Shown piece by piece: positions 1 to 5,580 of a stretch of DNA of 6,188 bases (the first letter of the stretch is position 1; each line of letters opens with the position of its first letter). The notes beneath the pieces were generated by a model. It had not been told where the DNA came from. It did not search any database and saw only the letters and a list, made by a program, of their open reading frames with translations. The translations under genes were made by a program, and so were the position numbers. The stretch is from Candidatus Dormiibacterota bacterium (GTDB lineage Bacteria > Chloroflexota > Dormibacteria > Aeolococcales > Aeolococcaceae), in NCBI GenBank assembly GCA_003170875.1, contig PMYJ01000191.1:1-6188 (forward strand). The letters run 5' to 3'.

Positions 1-2052
1 TGCGTCGGGATGCACGCCTACGCGGCGCGGATGCACGACTTCCGCTTCAAACAGATGGAGTACACCCTCCCCGAGGAGTACCAGGACGAGGCCGAGCTGC
101 TCCGGCAGCGCCGCATCCATGACTCCCTGATCACGACCGGTCTCGAGCTGATCAGCGACAGCTATACCGATGTCATGCGCTACCGCTGCCTGGAGCGCGG
201 CGTCGAGTTCGAGGCCCGGCGGCGGGATGGCCGCAACTGGGAGGAGATCGTCACCGACGTCGCCGAGGTGAAGCCGGACCTGGTGGTCATGGGCGCCCTC
301 GGCACCGGCGCGGTGCGCGAGTCCACCCTGGGGTCGGTGGCCGAGCGCGTGCTCCGTCGCATCCGGACCGACGTCCTGCTGGTCCGGGACCTCGACTGGC
401 AGCGGGAGGGTGACATCGTGGTCGCCGTCGACGGCTCACCCCAGAGCTTCGCGGGGCTGCGCGCTGCGCTCGAGTTGGGCAAGCGCTTCCAGCGCCGGGT
501 GGAGGCGGTGGCCGTCTACGACCCCTACCTCCACTACGCCGTCTTCAACGGGATCGTCGACGTCCTGAGCGAGAAGGCGAGCAAGGTCTTCCGCTTCAAG
601 GAGCAGGAGGCGCTCCACGAGGAGATCATCGACACGGGCTTGGCCAAGATCTACGAGTCGCACCTGCGGGTGGCCGAGGCGACGGCCAAGGAGGCCGGGA
701 TGGAGCTGCCCATCACCCTCCTCGACGGCAAGGCCTTCGACCGACTGCTCCGCCACTGCCGCGAGCGGAAGCCCTGGCTGCTGGTGATGGGGCGGATCGG
801 CATCCACTCCGACGCCGGCATGGACATGGGCAGCGCGACTGAGCAATTGATCCGCTTCGCCCCCTGCAACCTGCTGGTCATGAGCGGCACCTATCTGCCG
901 CCGCTGGACATCCGGGCGGAGGCATCGGTGGTATGGACCCCCGAGGCGGAGGAGCGGATGGCGCGGGTGCCGGCGGGTGTTCGCGGTCTGGCCCGCACCG
1001 CGGTGCTGCGCTGGGCGACCGAGCGCGGCCACAGCGTGGTGGCGAGCGGCGACGTCGACGAGGCCCTCGACGAGCTGATGCCATTCCAGAAAAAGATGCG
1101 GGTGATCGCGGAGGCCCGGACCTCCCTCGAGGGCGCCGAGCAGGCGATGCTCCAGGAGCCGGCCGCCGAGGAGACCCGGGCCATTTGCCGGGTCTGCGGC
1201 TATGCGGCTCGGGTTGAGCATCCGTCGCAGTGCCCCGTGTGCGGAGCCGGAGCGGCGGAGTTTGAGCCCCTCGACGTGGCTGCTCTGCGCGCTGCCGCCG
1301 ACCAGGAGGGCGACGCCGCCGAGATCGGTTTCGACGGGCACAAGCTGGGCTGGACCCTGGAGGCGCGGCGGGTGCTCCAACAGCTCCCCGCCGGCTATCT
1401 CCGGCGTCGGGTCAAGGCGATGGTGGAGAAGCAGGCGCGGACCCGGAGGCTGCCGGCGATCACCGCCGAGGTGGTCGAGCCCTTCGTCCGTCCCGAGCTG
1501 GAGTCGCTCGACCAGGGGGCGGGACCCCATCGGGCCCCGCTCGGGCTCGAGGCTCACACCGGCCCGCACGTCTCGCCCCGGCGGCTCCCCTGGAGCGCGG
1601 AGGCCGAGGAGCGGCTCGCCCGGATCTCCGCCGGCTTTCTCCGCAACCTCGCCGCCGAGCAGATCGAGCGGCTGGCCATCGCGCTGCGCGCTCCCGAGGT
1701 CGAGATCCTCCACGCCGAGGCCGGGATCGCCGAGGCCAGGTCTCTGATGCGCGAGCGCCTCGAGGGCGAGGCCACGGCCGCGCCGGGCTGCCCGGTCGGT
1801 GCCGGCGCCGGTGCCAAAGCCGCCAGTCAGGAGGCCCCGGGCTGCCCGGTCCATGCGGGGGCCGTGCCGGCCGAAGGCGGCCATCACCACGCGCACGGCG
1901 AGCACCCTGCCGGAGCGGCGCGGGCAGCCGGCAACCGGACCGACTACGACCACGGGCTCAATGAGGTGAGCGCTCCGATGGTGGACATGCTGGGCCGCCG
2001 TATGACCACCGCCGAGGCCGCCAGCCTCGGAAGCACCGACCTCGCCGAATGA
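1..2052 (+). CDS. Tandem universal stress protein with rubredoxin-like and three PCP_red-like domains (5' partial)
   Basis: Soluble multidomain protein, 683 codons visible; no signal peptide or membrane segment seen. The frame is open to base 1 and the first Usp domain lacks its first strand and helix, so the true start lies upstream and the ATG at 10 is internal. Numbering from that ATG: Usp domain 1 ends near residue 128 with the ATP-binding pattern G-x2-G-x9-GS (G95, G98, G108-S109). Usp domain 2 (about 135-290) has D141-G-S and the same pattern (G261, G264, G274-S275), so both may bind ATP. PCP_red-like domains, the small C-terminal domain of the protochlorophyllide reductase B subunit, begin at W309, W448 and W528. 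A CX2C-X11-CX2C knuckle (C393, C396, C408, C411) resembles rubredoxin or rubrerythrin metal sites. The tail carries GCPV twice (C594, C612) and a His cluster (H625-H632). No bch/chl genes are nearby, so chlorophyll synthesis is unlikely. Function unknown; a redox- or ATP-sensing partner of the downstream respiratory genes is inference. Confidence 0.9.
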   Translation, partial: CVGMHAYAARMHDFRFKQMEYTLPEEYQDEAELLRQRRIHDSLITTGLELISDSYTDVMRYRCLERGVEFEARRRDGRNWEEIVTDVAEVKPDLVVMGALGTGAVRESTLGSVAERVLRRIRTDVLLVRDLDWQREGDIVVAVDGSPQSFAGLRAALELGKRFQRRVEAVAVYDPYLHYAVFNGIVDVLSEKASKVFRFKEQEALHEEIIDTGLAKIYESHLRVAEATAKEAGMELPITLLDGKAFDRLLRHCRERKPWLLVMGRIGIHSDAGMDMGSATEQLIRFAPCNLLVMSGTYLPPLDIRAEASVVWTPEAEERMARVPAGVRGLARTAVLRWATERGHSVVASGDVDEALDELMPFQKKMRVIAEARTSLEGAEQAMLQEPAAEETRAICRVCGYAARVEHPSQCPVCGAGAAEFEPLDVAALRAAADQEGDAAEIGFDGHKLGWTLEARRVLQQLPAGYLRRRVKAMVEKQARTRRLPAITAEVVEPFVRPELESLDQGAGPHRAPLGLEAHTGPHVSPRRLPWSAEAEERLARISAGFLRNLAAEQIERLAIALRAPEVEILHAEAGIAEARSLMRERLEGEATAAPGCPVGAGAGAKAASQEAPGCPVHAGAVPAEGGHHHAHGEHPAGAARAAGNRTDYDHGLNEVSAPMVDMLGRRMTTAEAASLGSTDLAE

Positions 2053-2054
2053 CC

Positions 2055-2062
2055 GAGGGGGG
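2055..2062 (+). promoter_or_regulatory. Purine-rich ribosome binding site of the first CydA-like gene
   Basis: The run GAGGGGGG lies directly after the stop codon of the preceding gene. It abuts the GTG at 2063 with no spacer, which argues against that start, and leaves 9 bases to the GTG at 2072 and 12 to the ATG at 2075. It therefore favours one of the two later starts but does not settle between them. Confidence 0.45.
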
Positions 2063-2074
2063 GTGCTTGGGGTG

Positions 2075-3352
2075 ATGGTCGCAGCATCGCCGTCCGCCCA
2101 CGCCCTGATGGCGGCCGCGGCCGGCCACCTGCTCGGCTTCACCATCACCATCCCCAACTTCCCCGGCATCAGCGATGCCTGGATCGTGGGAGGGCTCTTC
2201 CTCGCCCACATCGCCCTCGCCGAGTTCTCGGTGGGTGCCATCACGCTGGCGGCGGCCATGGAGGGCTACGGGCTGCGCAGCGGGAACGCCTACGCCCGCC
2301 GCTACTCCCGGGCGGCGGCCAACAGCTACTACCTCATATTCAGCCTGGGGGCGACCTTCGCGATCTTCGCGGTGGTGGCCATGGTCGGGTTCTTCGGCAA
2401 TGGCATCGGCACCCTGGTCAACCTCTTCCTCCCCCTGGTCGCGCTCGCCATGGGCCTCTTCATCGTGCTGGCGCCGCTGCTGGTCTGGTACCGCAACAGC
2501 TTCGGCCGGATGCGCGATCGCAACCACTTCCTCCTCGGCTGCTGCGTTGCGGCGTTGCAGAACCTCTTCGTGGTGCTCATCGTCGGCCTCGACGGCTTCC
2601 TCATCACCCCTGGCAACGACAGCTTCGCCTCGGTGCTCGACCCCGTGTACCTGCCCCTCCTCGTGCACCGGCTGATCGGCAACGTCGGCTGGACGGCGCT
2701 GCTCCTGGCCGGGCTCGCGACCCTGCTGGCGTGGCGCAGCCACGACGACGCCGAGCACAAGTTCCAGTTCTGGGCGGCGCGGGTCAATCTCCGCATCGGC
2801 CTGGTCGCCACCCTGCTCATGCCGGTCGCGGGATTCATCCTGGTGCTCGTTCTGCACAATGTGCAGCTCGGCTACTTCGACAGCCTGGTGGGCACGTTCG
2901 GCAACTACATGATCGCCCAGGAGGCGCTGGTGGGTGCCATCCTGGTGGGTGGCAACATCGCCCTCGCCGGGGAGAGGGGTGGCCTCCGCGGCTCGCGTTT
3001 CGCCCAGCTTGCGACCGTGCTCACCGCGGCTGGGATGGTGGTCGCCTGCCTGCCCGCGTCGGTGATCACGCCCAACATCCTCGCTCTGCGCTACGTCGGC
3101 CTGACCCTCGCTGTGGTGGTCACCGCCGTCCACCTCGTCCTCCGCTGGAATCCGCGCGGTCTGGTCGTCCAGGCGGTGCGCGGGGTGACCCTCCGCCGCA
3201 GCCTGGTCCTGGTCGGCGTGGTCTCCATGGCGACCGCGCTCTTCATGGGCTTCATCAAGGAGCAGGCGCGGGGCGACTACGTGGTCTATGGGGTGCTCAC
3301 CCAGGCGAGCGCCCACGGCCGCTTCCTGCCACCGGAGAGCAACTACCCATGA
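2075..3352 (+). CDS. Cytochrome bd-like oxidase subunit (CydA-like, divergent paralogue)
   Basis: Integral membrane protein, 425 residues from the ATG at 2075 (GTG at 2072 or 2063 would add 1 or 4). About ten hydrophobic helices are visible. Helix 1 contains H45 (LAHIALAE), matching the N-terminal haem-ligand histidine of CydA (H19 in E. coli). H198 in the motif HRLIGNVGW starts helix 5, matching the low-spin haem ligand H186. Helix 3 (about 113-138) has no acidic residue, although E. coli CydA has E99 and E107 there. The loop between helices 6 and 7 (about 259-275) is under 20 residues, so the quinol-binding Q-loop is absent. The second CydA-like gene at 5581 shares the H-R-x-I-G-N-x-x-W signature. 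It probably binds haem and pairs with that paralogue; direct quinol oxidation is unlikely. It starts 22 bases after the Usp fusion gene, and its stop overlaps the next start as ATGA. Membership of the bd superfamily is fairly secure; catalytic competence is not. Confidence 0.75.
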   Translation: MVAASPSAHALMAAAAGHLLGFTITIPNFPGISDAWIVGGLFLAHIALAEFSVGAITLAAAMEGYGLRSGNAYARRYSRAAANSYYLIFSLGATFAIFAVVAMVGFFGNGIGTLVNLFLPLVALAMGLFIVLAPLLVWYRNSFGRMRDRNHFLLGCCVAALQNLFVVLIVGLDGFLITPGNDSFASVLDPVYLPLLVHRLIGNVGWTALLLAGLATLLAWRSHDDAEHKFQFWAARVNLRIGLVATLLMPVAGFILVLVLHNVQLGYFDSLVGTFGNYMIAQEALVGAILVGGNIALAGERGGLRGSRFAQLATVLTAAGMVVACLPASVITPNILALRYVGLTLAVVVTAVHLVLRWNPRGLVVQAVRGVTLRRSLVLVGVVSMATALFMGFIKEQARGDYVVYGVLTQASAHGRFLPPESNYP

Positions 3353-3663
3353 GCCGCCTGCTGCCCTTCCGCTTTCTCGCCGATGCGCCGCTCACCCCGG
3401 GGCGCGAGGCGGACTTCGAGGCCTTCTGGTACTACACCATCCTGGGGGCGGGCATGACCATCCTGCTCGTCATGGCCGCGTGGTGGGTGTTCCGCGCCAT
3501 CCGTCCGATGTGGCGCGACGGCAACTACCTGGCGGCCGTCCTCGTCTCCGGCGCGGCCGGCTTCTTCTGCCTCCTCTTCCTCGCCATGGCGATGACCGCG
3601 CTGATCGGGGCCACCAACCACCCCGCGACTCCACCCTCCTTCCAGCTGGGATCGTCGGGATGA
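3349..3663 (+). CDS. Small two-helix membrane protein of the respiratory cluster
   Basis: A 104-residue protein. A short, mostly polar N-terminus (about 1-26) is followed by a first hydrophobic helix (about 28-50), a basic loop (RAIRPMWRDG) and a second long hydrophobic helix (about 60-88), then a Pro/Ser-rich tail of about 15 residues. No Cys or His pattern suggesting a metal or haem site was found; the only Cys lies inside helix 2. Its ATG overlaps the preceding stop (ATGA), and GGAGAG at 3334-3339 is 9 bases upstream, so the start is well supported. I do not recognise the family. From its position between a CydA-like subunit and the Rieske gene, I infer an accessory or assembly subunit comparable in role, not in sequence, to the small CydX/CydS subunits of bd oxidases or the small subunits of bc complexes. 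Confidence 0.8.
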   Translation: MSRLLPFRFLADAPLTPGREADFEAFWYYTILGAGMTILLVMAAWWVFRAIRPMWRDGNYLAAVLVSGAAGFFCLLFLAMAMTALIGATNHPATPPSFQLGSSG

Positions 3664-3734
3664 CCAGAGGCCGCACCGCGTCCGCGCAGATCGCAGTCAT
3701 GCCGCTGATGCATGCTGGAGTGCCCGTCCGATGA
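3660..3734 (+). CDS. Possible 24-residue coupling ORF
   Basis: An open frame of 24 codons exactly fills the gap between the small membrane protein gene and the Rieske gene. Its ATG overlaps the upstream stop (ATGA at 3660-3663) and its TGA overlaps the Rieske ATG (ATGA at 3731-3734). The peptide begins MTRGRTASAQ and shows no domain. Only a weak purine stretch (GGGA, 3648-3651) precedes it. It may merely carry ribosomes across to the Rieske start, or be a chance frame in GC-rich DNA. Confidence 0.25.
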   Translation: MTRGRTASAQIAVMPLMHAGVPVR

Positions 3735-4237
3735 GCATGGGTCGGATCAGCCGTCGCCAGTTCCTGGTCAGGGGCACCGGCGCCATGGCCGGGCTGATCA
3801 CCGCGATGCTCTCCGTGCCGGCGGTCGGCCTTCTGCTCAGCCCGCTCTGGGCGTCGACGAAGGAGATCTGGGTCACCGTCCAGGGTGGACCGATCGACGA
3901 CATCCCGGAGGGCCTCCCCACCGCACGGATCGCCGCGGTGCCGCTCGGCTTTGGCCCGCCGACACCGGCCGTCAATCGGATCGTCTACGTGACCAAGTCC
4001 CAGGGACAGCTCTACGCCTTCTGCAACATCTGCAGCCACATGCAGTGCGACGTGCATTGGGAACCCTCGCTCTCGCTCTTCGAGTGCCCCTGCCACGGTG
4101 GGCTGTACGCCATCACCGGGCGCAACGTCGGTGGTCCGCCGCCGCAACCGCTCTCCCAGTGGGTGCATCGCGTGTACGTCGACGCGCAGGGCAAGCACTA
4201 CCTGCAGATCGCCAACCGGCTCCAGGAGCAGATCTGA
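3731..4237 (+). CDS. Rieske [2Fe-2S] iron-sulfur protein of a bc/b6f-type complex
   Basis: A 168-residue Rieske protein that accepts electrons from quinol at cytochrome b and passes them to a downstream carrier, on the outer face of the membrane. The N-terminus has a Tat-like twin arginine (S7-R8-R9-Q10-F11-L12) followed by a hydrophobic anchor (about 17-40). Box I reads C101-S-H103-M-Q-C106 and box II C119-P-C121-H122-G-G. C101, H103, C119 and H122 should ligate the cluster, and C106-C121 should form the conserved disulfide. The usual Gly before the second Cys of box I is Gln here, and an extra Cys, C98, lies three residues before the first ligand. A GPPP turn (135-138) matches the conserved Pro loop. 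GGAG at 3717-3720 precedes the ATG by 10 bases; an ATG two codons later is possible. The stop overlaps a following ATG (TGATG). Identity is firm; the downstream electron acceptor is not shown by the sequence. Confidence 0.95.
   Translation: MSMGRISRRQFLVRGTGAMAGLITAMLSVPAVGLLLSPLWASTKEIWVTVQGGPIDDIPEGLPTARIAAVPLGFGPPTPAVNRIVYVTKSQGQLYAFCNICSHMQCDVHWEPSLSLFECPCHGGLYAITGRNVGGPPPQPLSQWVHRVYVDAQGKHYLQIANRLQEQI
4224..4228 (+). promoter_or_regulatory. Shine-Dalgarno-like AGGAG within the end of the Rieske gene
   Basis: AGGAG sits 8 bases before the ATG at 4237, which overlaps the Rieske stop codon. The spacing is ideal and is the main evidence that ribosomes could start on the 29-codon frame that follows. 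GAG-rich motifs are common in this GC-rich coding sequence, so chance is possible. Confidence 0.35.
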
Positions 4238-4326
4238 TGGCTCGGGGGTGGAGTGCCGCGATGTGGGTGCCGGCGTGCCGGCTGGCGAGCTGCACTGGGT
4301 GGCGGCTGCGGGAGCGCATCCGATGA
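4237..4326 (+). CDS. Possible 29-residue coupling ORF
   Basis: This frame fills the gap between the Rieske and cytochrome b genes. Its ATG shares one base with the Rieske stop (TGATG) and its TGA overlaps the cytochrome b start (ATGA at 4323-4326). AGGAG at 4224-4228 gives it a good ribosome site. The peptide begins MARGWSAAMW, has two Cys and a basic end, and matches no family I know. Its first residues (M-A-R-G) loosely resemble those of the short frame at 3660 (M-T-R-G). A function in translational coupling is more likely than a functional peptide. Confidence 0.3.
   Translation: MARGWSAAMWVPACRLASCTGWRLRERIR
4310..4314 (+). promoter_or_regulatory. Ribosome binding site of cytochrome b
   Basis: GGGAG lies 8 bases before the ATG at 4323. 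It supports that start over upstream in-frame starts such as the ATG at 4098, which would run the frame through the Rieske coding region. Confidence 0.6.
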
Positions 4327-5570
4327 GCGACCGCACCACGGGATCCGACGCGCCCGTGCCCGCAGAGCCCGAGGAGCGAGGCGACTTCATCGGGCTGGTG
4401 CCCGCACCGCTCGCCGGGCCCTTCCGGAAGAGCTGGGCCTGGTTCGACGATCGCACCGGCATCACCGGGCTGCTGCACAAGGGGCTCTACGAGGCGGTGC
4501 CCAAGCAGGGAGGCTGGGCCTACACCCTGGGCAGCGCCACCCTGGTGGTGATCATCGTCCAGTTCTTCACCGGCATCTTCCTGCTCCTCGATTACGTTCC
4601 CTCGGTCACCGAGGCCTACGGCAGCCTTCTCTACCTGCGGACCAACGAGCTCTTCGGTGACTGGATTCGCGGGATACACCTCTGGGGCGCTTACACGCTG
4701 ATGCTGCTGATCGGCGTCCACGCCCTGCGCACCTTCATCTCGGCCAGCTACAAGAAGCCGCGCGAGCTCAACTGGATCAGCGGCGTGATGCTGTTCTTCC
4801 TGGTGCTGGCCATGGCCATCACGGGAGCGATGCTGCCCTGGGACCAGGCCTCCTACTGGACCGCTGTGGTGGTGACCAACATCCCCCACTACCTGCCCGT
4901 GATCGGCAACGGGGTGAGGACCCTCTGGCGGGGCGGCGACTTCGTGGGGCCGATCACCCTCACCCGGACCTTCGCCCTCCACATCTGGGTGCTCCCCGCG
5001 CTGCTGCTGGGGCTGATCGGCGGCCATATCTACCTGCTCCGGCGCCACGGCGAGTTCGGCTCCTGGGTCAATTACCGGACCACCACCGACGACCCCGCCA
5101 AGGAGATCGCCGAGCGGATCCGCAACGCCGAGCCGCCCTATCCCACCCGCGGCACGGAACCCCTCTACTCGGTGCCCAGCGAGACCGTCGACTTCTTCCC
5201 CGACCAGCTCTTCAAGGACACCGCCGTGTCACTGGTGCTGGTCGTCTTCATCTTCGTCATGGCGCTGATCTCGGGGGCGCCGCTCGACGGTCCCGCCAAC
5301 GCCGCCACGCTGACCTACGTGCCCACCCCGGAGTGGTTCTACCTCCCCCTCGACCAGCTCCTCGTCTTCTTCCCCACCGAGTTGGTCGGCTTCGGCGTCG
5401 TCGTCGTGGTGGGGATCGGTGCCACTCTGATGCTGGCGCTGCCCTTCATCGACCGCAATCCGGAACGCCATCCCATCCGGCGCCCGGATGTGCTGGTCCC
5501 CGCCTTCTTCTTCATCGGCACGGTCATCTACCTCGCGATGTTGGGCGTGAACCGCCTCTACAACCTGTGA
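4323..5570 (+). CDS. Cytochrome b, fused b6/subunit IV type
   Basis: A 415-residue dihaem membrane subunit of a quinol-oxidising bc/b6f-type complex. Seven helices are visible: four b6-like (about 65-90, 114-138, 151-175, 218-240) and three subunit-IV-like (about 300-320, 358-380, 393-412). Helix 2 carries haem ligands H119 and H133 (13 residues between); helix 4 carries H220 and H235 (14 between, the b6/Bacillus-type spacing rather than the mitochondrial 13). The quinol-oxidation site appears as P336-E337-W338-F339, a PEWF form of PEWY. LPWD (from L171) follows helix 3 as expected. The Cys that covalently holds the extra haem c in b6 (in Y-C-L-G) is T68 here. The N-terminal 60 residues are polar and longer than in plant b6. 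It lies directly after the Rieske gene, its redox partner. No c1 or f gene is seen in the window. Family assignment is firm. Confidence 0.95.
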   Translation: MSDRTTGSDAPVPAEPEERGDFIGLVPAPLAGPFRKSWAWFDDRTGITGLLHKGLYEAVPKQGGWAYTLGSATLVVIIVQFFTGIFLLLDYVPSVTEAYGSLLYLRTNELFGDWIRGIHLWGAYTLMLLIGVHALRTFISASYKKPRELNWISGVMLFFLVLAMAITGAMLPWDQASYWTAVVVTNIPHYLPVIGNGVRTLWRGGDFVGPITLTRTFALHIWVLPALLLGLIGGHIYLLRRHGEFGSWVNYRTTTDDPAKEIAERIRNAEPPYPTRGTEPLYSVPSETVDFFPDQLFKDTAVSLVLVVFIFVMALISGAPLDGPANAATLTYVPTPEWFYLPLDQLLVFFPTELVGFGVVVVVGIGATLMLALPFIDRNPERHPIRRPDVLVPAFFFIGTVIYLAMLGVNRLYNL

Positions 5571-5580
5571 GCCCGGAGCC

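Noticed and set aside
10..12. ATG at 10 as the true start of the Usp fusion protein
   Set aside because: The frame is open upstream to base 1 and the first Usp domain would lack its first strand and helix, so the gene is cut by the window edge.
1186..1242. The CX2C pairs as a haem c or DNA-binding zinc finger
   Set aside because: No His follows either pair as needed for haem c. The CX2C-X11-CPXCG pattern with neighbouring sequence fits a rubredoxin/rubrerythrin-like knuckle better, though Zn rather than Fe may be bound.
2063..2065. GTG at 2063 as start of the first CydA-like gene
   Set aside because: It touches the purine-rich ribosome site with no spacer; the GTG at 2072 or ATG at 2075 fit better.
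436..2259. 607-codon open frame on the minus strand opposite the Usp fusion gene
   Set aside because: It is antisense to a gene with clear domains on +, rich in Arg/Gly/Ala/His as expected from high-GC codon mirroring, and shows no motif.
1958..3316. 452-codon minus-strand frame opposite the first CydA-like gene
   Set aside because: Highly charged His/Asp/Glu-rich composition is the mirror of hydrophobic codons; no domain or ribosome site seen.
4022..4039. C98-N-I-C101-S-H103 as a c-type haem site
   Set aside because: A haem c motif needs CXXCH; here a Ser separates the second Cys from the His, and C101/H103 fit Rieske cluster ligands with box II downstream.
4098..4322. Upstream extension of cytochrome b to the ATG at 4098
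   Set aside because: The extension overlaps the Rieske coding region in another frame and its Arg/Ser-rich translation looks like a shadow; the ATG at 4323 has GGGAG at good spacing.
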